From: JBAOHV01 sp963714875
GTDB lineage: Bacteria > Actinomycetota > Acidimicrobiia > Acidimicrobiales > Microtrichaceae
Reading direction: 5' to 3'
Assembly (NCBI GenBank): GCA_963714875.1
Contig: CAVQQI010000011.1
Coordinates: forward strand, 930,001 to 994,000
DNA length: 64,000 nt
Shown here piece by piece: positions 1-8,639 of the stretch. Made by a program: the position numbers and the translations under genes. A model generated the notes under the pieces. That model made no database searches and was not told where the DNA came from. It saw only the letters and a program-made list of their open reading frames with translations. Position 1 is the first letter of the stretch; every line of letters begins with the position of its first letter.

Positions 1-609
1 TCAGGCGCTGCGGGTCTCCCAGGTCAGGGTCGCACCAGCGCCGGAGCCCTGGGCGGAGTTCGGCGTGTCGGCACCGAGCGTCGCGGTCACGCGGTACACC
101 CGCGCGACCGAGCCGGATGCAGGGGTGAAGGCCGTCGCACCGTTGGCGTAGTCCGGGTGGGCCGTGGACAGCCCGGCGAGAGTGCCGGAGAAGATCGTCG
201 ACGAGGCGGTGAAGCCCGTGCAGTCGGCGAAGTCGCCGCCGGTTCCCTCCTCGACCACCACGTCGAGATGCGTTCCGAGGCCCGAGTCGGTGACCGCCGA
301 GTAGAAGCGGACCGGGGTCAGGTCGAACGACGACCCGGTGTACTCCACCTCGATGCAGCGCTGCTCGACGTCGGTGGGCGTCATGTCGGTCGCATTGAAC
401 ATGACCGAGCCGCCGTCGTCGTCGGTCAGCGCCACGGTGCCCGCACTGAACGAGTTCGGCCCGTTGCTGGTGGCACCGCTGAACGCCGCGGTGGTGGACT
501 GCTGGATCAGCACCGCTGACAGGGCGATGCCCACCAGCAGGGGTACAGCGGCGAGCCTGCCCCACCAGGGTCGGTGCTGGCCTGCAGCGGTGTTCGTCAT
601 GTCGGTCAC
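1..609 (-). CDS. TasA/CalY-like secreted protein with SipW-type signal region
   Basis: About 202 residues. The start is taken as GTG at 609, because AAGGAG lies 5 bases upstream; an in-frame ATG at 600 is the alternative. A hydrophobic segment (PLLVGIALSAVLIQQS) is followed by TTAAFSGATSNGPNSFSAGTV, the junction typical of SipW-dependent TasA/camelysin proteins. The rest is a beta-rich secreted domain with two cysteines. Family members form surface fibres or adhesive matrix in other bacteria; that role is inferred here. No signal peptidase W gene is visible nearby. The stop codon is the first three bases of the window, so the gene is complete. Confidence 0.7.
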   Translation of the reverse strand: MTDMTNTAAGQHRPWWGRLAAVPLLVGIALSAVLIQQSTTAAFSGATSNGPNSFSAGTVALTDDDGGSVMFNATDMTPTDVEQRCIEVEYTGSSFDLTPVRFYSAVTDSGLGTHLDVVVEEGTGGDFADCTGFTASSTIFSGTLAGLSTAHPDYANGATAFTPASGSVARVYRVTATLGADTPNSAQGSGAGATLTWETRSA

Positions 610-787
610 GCGGTCTCCTTGTCGTGAGGTCTCCGCATGGGATCGGCCGAGGATCCGCCGACTGCAGCGCATTGACCCGCACAGACCAGCCAGAACCGTC
701 CGAACGGACCAACGGAGCGCACGAGTTGGACCGGGACGACATCTTCGAGGAGCGCAGCGTCGGGCGAGCTCGTGCTCGAGTCGTTCG

Positions 788-860
788 TGGGCCGGCCGGG
801 GATCGAACCCGGGACCGAGCGATTATGAGTCGCCTGCTCTGACCACTGAGCTACCGGCCC
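788..860 (-). tRNA. tRNA with CAT anticodon (elongator Met, or Ile2)
   Basis: On the minus strand a full cloverleaf can be drawn: acceptor GGGCCGG/CCGGCCC, D-arm GCTC/GAGC, anticodon stem GGCGA/TCGCT with loop CTCATAA, and T-arm CCGGG/CCCGG around TTCGATC. The anticodon is CAT. The first pair is G1-C72 and the GGG run of initiator anticodon stems is absent, so this is not the initiator. It could be elongator Met, or the Ile tRNA read after lysidine modification. CCA is not encoded. Confidence 0.92.
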
Positions 861-937
861 GACCGCCGCAGCGTACCGAAGGTCCGCGGCGGCACCTGCG
901 AGGTAGCGTGGTGCGGCGACCGAGCAGGAGGAGCAAC

Positions 938-1114
938 GTGGCCAGGAACGGATCCGGCGGTCGGCCGACGAGCACCCCACCGACGCCCCCCAAGCAGTCC
1001 TCCGCTCCGGCCAAGTCAAGGAATTGGCCGGCGATCGTGATCGCCGGCCTGATCGTGCTGGGCCTGCTCGCGGGGTTCCTCGGCGCGATCGTCGGAGCCT
1101 CCACGTCCTTCTGA
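938..1114 (+). CDS. Small single-TM membrane protein, unknown function
   Basis: 58 residues. The GTG start at 938 has a strong SD (AGGAGGAG) six bases upstream. The N-terminal half is Pro/Ser/Thr-rich and positively charged. The C-terminal half is one hydrophobic helix (WPAIVIAGLIVLGLLAGFLG) ending GASTSF, so the protein is probably membrane-anchored with the N-terminus inside. The strong SD is the main reason to believe the gene is real. I recognise no family. A longer open frame upstream in this frame runs through the tRNA on the other strand and is not coding. Confidence 0.6.
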   Translation: MARNGSGGRPTSTPPTPPKQSSAPAKSRNWPAIVIAGLIVLGLLAGFLGAIVGASTSF

Positions 1115-1246
1115 GCCGCGCCGCCACCGGCGTCGGAGCGCTCGCCACCCGGCCGTCGAGGAGTTGCTCCACGCTGGAGCGCATGCGGGGTCCGACCTAG
1201 CCTGAGCCGGGCGGACTCGAGCCGACCGCAGGACGGGGTGAGGAAC

Positions 1247-2425
1247 ATGAACGTCGATCAACCTGACACGACGACCACGTGTGAGGTGTGCCTCGACGGT
1301 GACGGACCCTGGGTCCGCGCCGAGCTCGGGCTCGGGGCGCGATCCATGCTCATCCAGCCGATCGAGGGGGACGGCGGCGCTGTCTGGGTCCCCTACGTCG
1401 ACGTCCGCCAGCTCGACGAGATCGACCGGAGCCCGACGGCCGCGCCGGGGGTCCGTCACCTGGAGATCGGGCTGCGCGACGGCCGCCGGCCACAGGTGGT
1501 CCTCCAGAGCTCGGCGGTCGAGGGATTGCTCGCAGCGCTCGCCACTGCGCAGTCGGAGCCCACCCAGGAGCCGCCACGACCGGCGGAGTTCGACATCGGC
1601 GGTCCTCCACCGACGCTGGCCTCCCCCTCGGCGCCGCTCGCGTCGCCGGTCGACGTCAGCGCTCCGGCCGCAAGCCCGTTCAGTCCGCTCGACCTGGCCC
1701 CGCAGCCCGAGCACACCGTCCCTGCGCCGTCTGCCACGTCCCCTGTGTTCCCGGTCTCGTCCGCCCCCCGTGCGGACCCGACGATGAGCGCCTCGGATCA
1801 GGACGGTGCCGGCAGCGGGGGGTCGTCCTCTCGTCGCAACGCAATGATCATCGGCGTCGCACTCCTGGCACTCATCGCTCTGGTCGTGCTCGCGTTCATC
1901 GTGTTCACCGGCGGCGACTCCGACGATGCCGCCACGCCCGACACGTCATCACCGGCGCCGACGACCACCTCAGCGCCATCGACATCGCCGCCCGTGCCAT
2001 CGGAACCCTCCGATGTGCTGTCGGTGACCGCGCTCGAGGTCACGCCGGCGACCACCGACGAGGGCCAGTCGATCTACGTCGACTTCGAGGTGCGCAACCT
2101 GGGCGAAGAGGACATCACCGCGTATGACCTGCTGGTCACGGTGAGCGTCGACCGCACCTCACTGACCACTGCGACCTTCGAGCTCAGCTGTGCCACCACA
2201 CCGCTGCCCGCAGGGTCGAGTCGCCAGGGCCAGTACCGTCCCGACGACGCCGAGGCGAACCGTGAGCAGTTCTCGAACTGCACCGTCGGCGGCTGGCCCG
2301 TGGACCCGGCCGATCCGGCGCAGGTCACACTCGCCGAGGCACTCGGGGCCGGTGAGGTGGCGCCGAACCGACGTGCAGCTGACATCGGTGACACTGGCCG
2401 ACGGCACCACCCTGACCTGACGTGA
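1247..2425 (+). CDS. Membrane-anchored protein with CARDB-like extracellular domain (3' frameshift likely)
   Basis: About 390 residues. The ATG at 1247 follows GAGG; a GTG at 1238 is the alternative. The N-terminal ~120 residues form a cytoplasmic domain of unknown type. A Pro/Ser-rich linker follows, then one TM helix (MIIGVALLALIALVVLAFIV, about residues 200-220), a Thr/Pro/Ser linker, and a C-terminal beta domain reading YVDFEVRNLGEEDITAYDLLVTVSV, which resembles CARDB/DUF11-like adhesion modules. In the open frame the tail (NRRAADIGDTGRRHHPDLT) is unlike the domain. One base less near 2366 gives TDVQLTSVTLADGTTLT with a stop at 2418-2420, a more plausible end. Confidence 0.65.
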   Translation: MNVDQPDTTTTCEVCLDGDGPWVRAELGLGARSMLIQPIEGDGGAVWVPYVDVRQLDEIDRSPTAAPGVRHLEIGLRDGRRPQVVLQSSAVEGLLAALATAQSEPTQEPPRPAEFDIGGPPPTLASPSAPLASPVDVSAPAASPFSPLDLAPQPEHTVPAPSATSPVFPVSSAPRADPTMSASDQDGAGSGGSSSRRNAMIIGVALLALIALVVLAFIVFTGGDSDDAATPDTSSPAPTTTSAPSTSPPVPSEPSDVLSVTALEVTPATTDEGQSIYVDFEVRNLGEEDITAYDLLVTVSVDRTSLTTATFELSCATTPLPAGSSRQGQYRPDDAEANREQFSNCTVGGWPVDPADPAQVTLAEALGAGEVAPNRRAADIGDTGRRHHPDLT

Positions 2426-2502
2426 CCGCTACCCGCGGCATCGCTCGACACCGGTGGCGCAGGTCGTAGTTTCTGAAGTCAGTTCGAGTGGGGAGACTGA
2501 CG

Positions 2503-3025
2503 ATGGGTCGGAGTGTTCAGGGTCGCTGCCGTCGCAGCGGGGATCTGGGTCGCCCTGCCGGCGCTGGCGGGAGCGGCTCCGCAGGTGTCCACACAGGCCT
2601 TCGGGAGCTGCGCTGATGCCCGCGAGGCCGGGTTCAGCGACATGCAGGTGGGTGACCCGGGCTACTCGACCGGCCTCGACCGGGATCAGGACGGCGTCGC
2701 ATGTGACTCCGGCGACACCGCGGCGACACCCACGGCCGCGGCAACGACGCCACCCGCAGCTGCGGCACCACCGGTCGATGCCGCACCGCCGGCACCCTCC
2801 GCCGAGGTGCTCGGCGAGCAGGCCACCGCAGAACCCCAGCCAGAGCTCGCCTACACCGGCACCGCGACCTGGGTCCTTGCCGGGGTTGCCGTTGCGCTGA
2901 TGCTGGTCGGCTACTACACGCTCAAGGCCGGGTATTCCCGCCTCGACTGGGTGGGCGGACGCAAGTACTCCGAGGTGCGCTACACCGTCGAGCGTGATCG
3001 CAGCCGCCGCCCGCGCCGGCGCTGA
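2503..3025 (+). CDS. Excalibur-domain surface protein with LAxTG sortase-like motif
   Basis: Signal peptide (VAAVAAGIWVALPALAGAAP), then an Excalibur calcium-binding-type domain: FGSCADAREAGF, then YSTGLDRDQDGVAC with the DxDxDGxxC loop. A Pro/Ala linker leads to LAYTG, a TM helix (WVLAGVAVALMLVGYYTL) and a 37-residue basic tail. LAxTG is the class E sortase motif of high-GC Gram-positives, although the tail is longer than usual. The open frame begins at GTG 2513, which has a poor SD. ATG 2503 has GGGAG seven bases upstream and would read MGRS into this frame if one base near 2515 were extra; I prefer that start. Confidence 0.7.
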
Positions 3026-3084
3026 GCCCTGCCCGACACACATCTGGCAGCACCGACGGCGCCGCACCGTCGAGCCCGATTCGA

Positions 3085-3126
3085 CAACGACGAAACCCCC
3101 GCCGCACGGCGGGGGTTTCGTCGTTG
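3085..3126. terminator. 20-bp perfect hairpin, bidirectional terminator
   Basis: Bases 3085-3104 and 3107-3126 are exact reverse complements, with a GC core (CCCCCGCCG) and AAA/TTT flanks. It lies between the 3' end of the Excalibur gene (+) and the 3' end of tRNA-Asn (-), directly abutting the tRNA, so it can terminate both transcripts. Confidence 0.85.
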
Positions 3127-3199
3127 CTCCGGGGGTGAGGCTCGAACTCACGACCCGCTGATTAACAGTCAGCTGCTCTGCCAACTGAGCTACCCCGGA
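3127..3199 (-). tRNA. tRNA-Asn (GTT)
   Basis: Minus-strand cloverleaf with acceptor TCCGGGG/CCCCGGA and discriminator G, D-arm GCTC/GAGC, anticodon loop CTGTTAA (anticodon GTT) on stem GCTGA/TCAGC, and T-arm GTGAG/CTCAC around TTCGAGC. CCA is not encoded; the terminator hairpin follows directly. Confidence 0.95.
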
Positions 3200-3294
3200 A
3201 GGCCTGCAACGACACCACGAACGGGCACGGTTGCGGTTGGCACTGCGGCACGATAGCAGCGCCGCAGGTCGCGGCCGAACTGCGATCTCGCACG

Positions 3295-4614
3295 TCAGTC
3301 CGCTCGCAGGTAGTCCTCGAGCTTCTGGCGACGCTGGGGGTGACGGAGCTTCGCCAAGGTCTTGGATTCGATCTGGCGGATCCGTTCGCGTGTCACGCCG
3401 AACTGCTTGCCGACCTCCTCGAGCGTCTGCGGCTGGTTGCCGTCCAGACCGAAGCGGAGTCGGACCACCTCCTTCTCCCGGTCCGAGAGCTCATCGAGCG
3501 CCGACATCAACTGCTCGGACAGCGAGTTCGCGGTGGCGACGTCCGCCGGCATCACGGCGTGCTGGTCCTCGATGAAGTCGGCGAGGTGGCTGTCGTCCTC
3601 GTCGCCGACCGGCGAGTCGAGCGACAGCGGGTCCTGGGAGATCCGCAGGATCTCACGCACCCGCTGCGGGGTCAGTTCGGTCTTCGCCGCCAGTTCCTCG
3701 ACGGTCGGTTCGCGCTCGAGCTCCACCATCAGGATGCGCTGGTGCCGATGGACCTTGTTGATCGACTCCACCATGTGCACCGGGATGCGGATCGTGCGGG
3801 CCTGATCCGCGATCGCCCTGGTGATCGCCTGACGGATCCACCAGGTCGCATAGGTCGAGAACTTGAAGCCCTTGGTGTAATCGAACTTCTCGACCGCTCG
3901 CATCAGCCCCAGGTTGCCCTCCTGGATCAGATCCAGGATCTGCATCCCACGGCCCAGGTACCGCTTCGCGATCGACACGACCAGGCGCAGGTTGGCCTGG
4001 GTCAGGTCCTGCTTGGCGCGTTCGCCGTCCCGGATCGTGCGGCGGATCTGCGACCGCTCCCCGGCGTCCAGCGAATCGATCTCGCCCGAAGCGTTGAGGT
4101 CGGCCAGGCGCTCCTCGGCGAGGACACCCGATTCGATCCGCTTCGCCAGGTCGACCTCCTCCGAGGCGACCAGCAATGAGACCTGGCCGATCTCGCGCAG
4201 GTACATGCGCACCGGATCCGCGGTGCCGGCTCCCCCTGCTCCGCCCGGCATCGAGACCGGGCGCGGCTTCTTTCGAGAGGTGCGAACCTCCCGACGCCGC
4301 AGCAGGTCACCTGCCGGACCGTCGATCGGGTCGACCTCGACCACCTCGGCGATCACGACGGACTCGTCGCCGACCGGCGCGTCGAGCACCGCATCGGGCA
4401 GGTCCGCGGTGGGGTCCTCCTCGGGCTCCACGTCGACCAGCAGGGTGACGCCGCGAGCGCTCCAGAACGCCCGCGTGTCGTCCATGACCCGGTCGGTCAT
4501 CTCCTCGCGCAGCGTGGACAGGGCGTCATCGAGCGGCAGTTGACCGCCGTGTTCGTCGGCCCGCGCCTGCAGCCCGGCGATCTCGTTGTCCGGCACCGTT
4601 TGCCAGATGGACAC
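3295..4614 (-). CDS. rpoD: RNA polymerase primary sigma factor RpoD
   Basis: 439 residues, GTG start. An acidic, variable N-terminus of about 130 residues precedes region 1.2 (DPVRMYLREIGQVSLL, ~133-148). Region 2 (LTQANLRLVVSIAKRYLGRG through FSTYATWWIRQAI, ~204-264) carries core-binding and -10 recognition. Region 3 follows, and region 4.2 has the HTH TLEEVGKQFGVTRERIRQIE (~397-416) for -35 recognition. Length and domain content fit the housekeeping sigma-70 rather than an alternative sigma. It lies six bases downstream of dnaG in the same direction, the conserved dnaG-rpoD pairing, so the two are probably co-transcribed and coupled. Confidence 0.97.
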   Translation of the reverse strand: MSIWQTVPDNEIAGLQARADEHGGQLPLDDALSTLREEMTDRVMDDTRAFWSARGVTLLVDVEPEEDPTADLPDAVLDAPVGDESVVIAEVVEVDPIDGPAGDLLRRREVRTSRKKPRPVSMPGGAGGAGTADPVRMYLREIGQVSLLVASEEVDLAKRIESGVLAEERLADLNASGEIDSLDAGERSQIRRTIRDGERAKQDLTQANLRLVVSIAKRYLGRGMQILDLIQEGNLGLMRAVEKFDYTKGFKFSTYATWWIRQAITRAIADQARTIRIPVHMVESINKVHRHQRILMVELEREPTVEELAAKTELTPQRVREILRISQDPLSLDSPVGDEDDSHLADFIEDQHAVMPADVATANSLSEQLMSALDELSDREKEVVRLRFGLDGNQPQTLEEVGKQFGVTRERIRQIESKTLAKLRHPQRRQKLEDYLRAD

Positions 4615-4620
4615 CCAGCT

Positions 4621-6540
4621 TCACCCCTGATCCGTCACTCGACGTCGATCTCCGAGCCAATCTAGCAACTGCTCCAGCGTTTCCACCTCGGCGTTCGAGG
4701 TGCGCAACACGTCCAGGTTGCGCTTCAGCCAGGCGATGGATGCGCTGTACGCCAGCGGGTCCTCCGCGACCCGGGTCTCGGCCTCGAGCTCGCCGAGGAC
4801 GCTGCGACCCACCTCCGTTGCCAGCCGTGACAGCACGTCCACCCACTGGGCGTCGCTGGTCTCCACGATCAGCCGTCGCAGGAGCATGGCCACCGACGGG
4901 TCGGCGCCTTCGACTGCTTCGGCCGCAGTCGGCGCCGTGCGGAGCGCGACGAACGCCGCGCGGGTCACTGGATGCGAGAACAGCGCCGGCTCCAGGTACT
5001 TCGCCGCGATGTCAGGGTTGGTGATCGCCATCCGCAGCGCCTCGGTCTCGACATCGTCACGCACGGGTGCAGCGACGACATCCACGACGAGCTCGGGTGG
5101 CTCCGCATCGTCGTCCACACCCCACTCGGGTGGCTCCGGCGGTAGCGGCTCATCCTCGCGCCAGCTCCCCCCCGACTGCTCGGAGCTGGTCGCGGCCGGT
5201 CGGGCGCCTCCGCCAGACCGCGGGCGCGCCGTCGATCGTCCGGCAGCCGAGGATCGAGGCGCCCGACGGATCTGCTCCAGGCGTCCGCGCAGCATGGTCG
5301 GATCGATCCGACAGCGATCAGCGATCGACATCACGTACTGGTCGCGCACCAGGGAGTCCGGGTGCTCAGCGACCACCTCCAGGGCGGATTCGGCTGCCCG
5401 GGCACGACCTTCCGCGCTCCCCATGGCTGCTGCGACCAGGACGCGATCGACGCGGAATTCGAGGAAGGGCCGGGCGGCCTCGACCGCGTCATGGAGCATC
5501 TGCGGGGCGCTCCGCGCCAACTCGTCGGGGTCGGAGCCCTTCGGGAGCGAGACGACCGCCACCTCGATGTCGTGGGTCCGTTCCCACGCATAGACCCGCT
5601 CGGCCGCGGCCTGACCTGCGTCGTCGGCGTCGTAGGCCAGGACGAGCCGACGGGTGAACCGCTTCAGCTGCCGGACGTGATCCTCGGTCAGCGCCGTGCC
5701 ACAGGTCGCCACGGCCCGCGGGATCCCGGCACGGGCGAATCCGATCACATCGGTGTAGCCCTCGCAGATCACGACCTCTCCGTGGTTGACCGCGTCCGCC
5801 TTGGCCCAGTTCAGTCCGTACAACACCTTGGACTTGTTGTAGAGCTGGTTGTCCCTCGAGTTCTGGTACTTGGCGCCGTCAGCGTCGGGCAGCTTTCGCC
5901 CGCCGAAACCGACGACCCGCCCGCGCTCGTCCATGATCGGGAAGAGGATGCGGGCACGGAAGAAGTCCTGCAGTCGGCCGGCCTTGTTCTTCATGCCCAG
6001 CCCGGTCGCTTCCAGATCCGCCTGCGAGATGCGCAGCGCCCGCACCATCAGGTCCCAGCCGTCGGGCGCCCACCCGATCCTGTAGCGAGCGACCTCGTCA
6101 GCGTCGAAGCCGCGACCGCGCAGGTAGCTGCGCGCCGATGCCGCGTCGGGCGAGGTGCGGAGCCGGTCGTGGTACCAGGTCGCGGCGGCCTCGGTCAGCT
6201 CGAACAGTCGGGTCTGACGCTTGCGCCCCTCACCCTCGTCCCGCTCGGTGTACCGCAGCGTGATGCCCGCCCGAGTCGCCAGGGACTCCACCGCTCCGAC
6301 GAAGTCCAGCTGCTCCTTCTCGCGCAGGAAGGTGATCGCGTCACCCGAGGCCTTGCAGCCGAAGCAGTGGTAGAAGCCCTCTTCTGAGTTGACCGAGAAG
6401 CTCGGCGACTTCTCGGCATGGAACGGGCACAGGCCCGACCAGCGTTGCCCCACCCGTTTCAACTGCGTGTACTGCGAGATGACCGCGACGATGTCGGTCG
6501 CCTCGCGCACCCGACCGATGTCCTCGTCGACGATTCCCAC
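4621..6540 (-). CDS. dnaG: DNA primase DnaG
   Basis: 639 residues, GTG start. An N-terminal CHC2 zinc finger is present (C38, H41, C59, C62). The primase catalytic core follows, with a TOPRIM domain showing EGYTD (glutamate ~260) and the metal-binding run AYDADDAG (~302-309). The C-terminal part after ~440 is a variable, Ser/Pro/Glu-rich linker plus a helicase-binding-like helical region. It synthesises RNA primers at the replication fork. There is no SD; a TAGCAT -10-like element lies nine bases upstream of the GTG, which fits a leaderless or nearly leaderless mRNA. It is the first gene of the dnaG-rpoD unit. Confidence 0.96.
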   Translation of the reverse strand: MGIVDEDIGRVREATDIVAVISQYTQLKRVGQRWSGLCPFHAEKSPSFSVNSEEGFYHCFGCKASGDAITFLREKEQLDFVGAVESLATRAGITLRYTERDEGEGRKRQTRLFELTEAAATWYHDRLRTSPDAASARSYLRGRGFDADEVARYRIGWAPDGWDLMVRALRISQADLEATGLGMKNKAGRLQDFFRARILFPIMDERGRVVGFGGRKLPDADGAKYQNSRDNQLYNKSKVLYGLNWAKADAVNHGEVVICEGYTDVIGFARAGIPRAVATCGTALTEDHVRQLKRFTRRLVLAYDADDAGQAAAERVYAWERTHDIEVAVVSLPKGSDPDELARSAPQMLHDAVEAARPFLEFRVDRVLVAAAMGSAEGRARAAESALEVVAEHPDSLVRDQYVMSIADRCRIDPTMLRGRLEQIRRAPRSSAAGRSTARPRSGGGARPAATSSEQSGGSWREDEPLPPEPPEWGVDDDAEPPELVVDVVAAPVRDDVETEALRMAITNPDIAAKYLEPALFSHPVTRAAFVALRTAPTAAEAVEGADPSVAMLLRRLIVETSDAQWVDVLSRLATEVGRSVLGELEAETRVAEDPLAYSASIAWLKRNLDVLRTSNAEVETLEQLLDWLGDRRRVTDQG

Positions 6541-6549
6541 AGCGCGGCG

Positions 6550-6555
6550 ATGCTA
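6550..6555 (-). promoter_or_regulatory. -10 element of dnaG-rpoD (leaderless type)
   Basis: TAGCAT on the minus strand fits TAnnnT and ends nine bases before the dnaG GTG. No convincing -35 or SD is seen. Confidence 0.4.
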
Positions 6556-6679
6556 CCGGTGCCCCACGACAGAGCTCGCGTCGACGCCGCTGCATCCGCG
6601 TCACTGCCCCGCTGTCCGACCGCGGCGATACGGTGCGGCCTCGCTTCCCCCATGGACGAACGAGTCATGGAGCGTCAAG

Positions 6680-7107
6680 ATGTCACTCAGCCAGAAGAGC
6701 CGGGTCGCCCTGTACCAGGGGTTGTCCGGTCTGATCCCTGATGAGGATGCAGTGGAGGAATTCCTGTCCCAGTTCCCGTCGCGGGATCTCGATGAGCCGG
6801 TCACGAAGGACTACCACCGTGCAGAGACGGCGCTCCTGAGGGGAGAGTTCCACGCCGACATGGCCGAGCTCCGCAGCGAGATGGCCGACCTCAGCTCCGA
6901 GCTCCGCAGCGAGATGGCCGACCTCCGCACGAGCTCCGCAGCGAGATGGCCGACCTCCGCAGCGAACTCCGCAGCGAGATGGCCGACCTCGGCGCCGGAC
7001 TGCGGATCGAGATGCATCGGGGTACACAGCGACTGACCGTGACCTTGTCCGCGCTCATGGTCTCGATGACGGGCGTGATCGTCGCGGCCCTCACCGTCAG
7101 CAACTGA
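6680..7107 (+). CDS. Coiled-coil protein with C-terminal TM helix, DUF1640-like (frameshifted)
   Basis: About 142 residues when repaired. The ATG at 6680 follows GGAG by seven bases. The N-terminal domain reads LYQGLSGLIPDEDAVEEFLSQF and then RDLDEPVTKDYHRAE. It is followed by near-perfect repeats of ELRSEMADL/SSELRSEMADL, a coiled coil, and a C-terminal TM helix (LSALMVSMTGVIVAALTVSN). At 6929 the repeat unit CTCCGCAGCGAG appears as CTCCGCACGAG: one G is missing, which breaks the frame. Restoring it keeps the repeat and gives the TM helix and stop at 7105-7107. The architecture resembles bacterial DUF1640/CCDC90-type membrane coiled-coil proteins; function unknown. Confidence 0.7.
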
Positions 7108-7131
7108 GCCGCACGCACCCCGCCCCGAGGG

Positions 7132-8475
7132 TCACACCAGTCGCTCGCCCAGGTACGCGGCGACCTCGCCCATCCCGATGCGCTCCTGTTCCATGGAGTC
7201 GCGTTCCCGCACCGTCACTGCGCCATCGGTGAGGCTGTCGAAGTCCATCGTGATGCAGTAGGGGGTGCCCAGTTCGTCCTGGCGGCGGTAGCGACGTCCG
7301 ATGGACTGCGTCTCGTCGTAGTCGCACATGAAACTTCCTCGCAGCTCCGCCGCCAGCGCACGAGCAGGCTCGGACAGCTCGGGCTTCTTGGACAGGGGCA
7401 GCACCGCGACCTTGTACGGGGCGATGCGGTGGTGGAGCCGGAGCACCACCCGGGTCTCGCCCTTGACCTCTTCTTCGTCGTAGGCCGCCATCAGGAACGC
7501 CATCGCGGTGCGGGTGGCGCCTGCAGCGGGCTCGATGACGTGAGGGATCCACCGCTCGTTCGCGGCCTGGTCGTACCACTCGAGCTTCTCCCCCGAGTGC
7601 TCGGCGTGCTGGCGAAGGTCGTAGTCGCCACGATTGGCGACACCCTCCAGCTCGTCCCAACCCCAGGGGAACAGGAACTCCACGTCCGACGTGCCCGAGG
7701 AGTAGTGCGACAGCTCGTCGTCGTCGTGGGGACGCAGCCGCAGCAGCTCCGCCGGCATGCCGTGGTCCAGGTACCACTGGTAGCGCTCGTTGCACCAGTA
7801 CTCGTACCACTGCTGGGCATCGCCCGGTGGGACGAAGAACTCCATCTCCATCTGTTCGAACTCACGCGTCCGGAACACGAACTGCCCCGGTGTGATCTCG
7901 TTGCGGAACGACTTGCCCACCTGTGCGATGCCGAACGGCGGACGAACCCGCGTCGTGTCGATGACGTTCTTGAAGTTGATGAACATGCCCTGCGCCGTCT
8001 CGGGTCGCAGGTAGGCGACCGAGCCGGCGTCCTGCACGGGCCCGGCATGGGTCTGGAACATCAGGTTGAACTGGCGTGGCTCGGTGAAGGTCCCCCGCGA
8101 GCCACAGCCCGGACAGACGTCGGGATCGTCCAGCTTGTCGACGCGCCAGCGGGTGTTGCAGCTGGTGCAGTCCACGAGCGGGTCGGTGAAGTTGGCCAGG
8201 TGGCCGGAGGCCTCCCACACCTGCGGCGGCGACAGGATCGATGCATCCAGGCCGACCACGTCGGGGCGCAGCTGCACCATCGAGCGCCACCAGGCGTCCT
8301 TGACGTTGCGCAACAGCAGCACCCCGATGGGGCCGTAGTCGTAGGTCGAGCGGAAACCGCCGTAGATCTCCGCCGACGGATAGACGAATCCTCGGCGCTT
8401 CGTCAGGTTGACGATCTTGTCGAACAGCTCTGGGCTGGCATCGGGTGAGTGACTCGCTTCGCCGGTCGCTGACAT
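7132..8475 (-). CDS. glyS: Glycyl-tRNA synthetase, single-chain class II
   Basis: 447 residues. Class II core: motif 1 region LTKRRGFVYPSAEIYGGF, a zinc-ribbon-like insert (CTSCNTRW and CPGCGSRG), motif 2 region VGKSFRNEITPGQFVFRTREF, and motif 3 region ATRTAMAFLMAAY. The C-terminal anticodon-binding domain begins at about KVAVLPLSKK. This is the homodimeric (eukaryote-like) GlyRS used by actinobacteria, not the alpha2beta2 GlyQS. The open frame continues far upstream, but the conserved N-terminus starts just after ATG 8475. There is no SD; TAGCGT lies eight bases upstream. Confidence 0.96.
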   Translation of the reverse strand: MSATGEASHSPDASPELFDKIVNLTKRRGFVYPSAEIYGGFRSTYDYGPIGVLLLRNVKDAWWRSMVQLRPDVVGLDASILSPPQVWEASGHLANFTDPLVDCTSCNTRWRVDKLDDPDVCPGCGSRGTFTEPRQFNLMFQTHAGPVQDAGSVAYLRPETAQGMFINFKNVIDTTRVRPPFGIAQVGKSFRNEITPGQFVFRTREFEQMEMEFFVPPGDAQQWYEYWCNERYQWYLDHGMPAELLRLRPHDDDELSHYSSGTSDVEFLFPWGWDELEGVANRGDYDLRQHAEHSGEKLEWYDQAANERWIPHVIEPAAGATRTAMAFLMAAYDEEEVKGETRVVLRLHHRIAPYKVAVLPLSKKPELSEPARALAAELRGSFMCDYDETQSIGRRYRRQDELGTPYCITMDFDSLTDGAVTVRERDSMEQERIGMGEVAAYLGERLV

Positions 8476-8483
8476 GGGGCGAC

Positions 8484-8489
8484 ACGCTA
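8484..8489 (-). promoter_or_regulatory. -10 element of glyS (leaderless type)
   Basis: TAGCGT on the minus strand lies eight bases before ATG 8475, which has no SD. It fits the TAnnnT-N6-10-start pattern seen repeatedly in this window. Confidence 0.4.
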
Positions 8490-8639
8490 CCGGTGTCGAC
8501 ACCCGATCCGTGACCCGGTTCGGGTGGATCGCGCACTGCTCCGTGCCGACACCAGGCGGGGAATGGTCCGCCGACCGGTCGGGCCCGGCCGGTACGGTTC
8601 GATACGGAGTCCGCTGCGACGACCTTCTCCGAGGACCGA

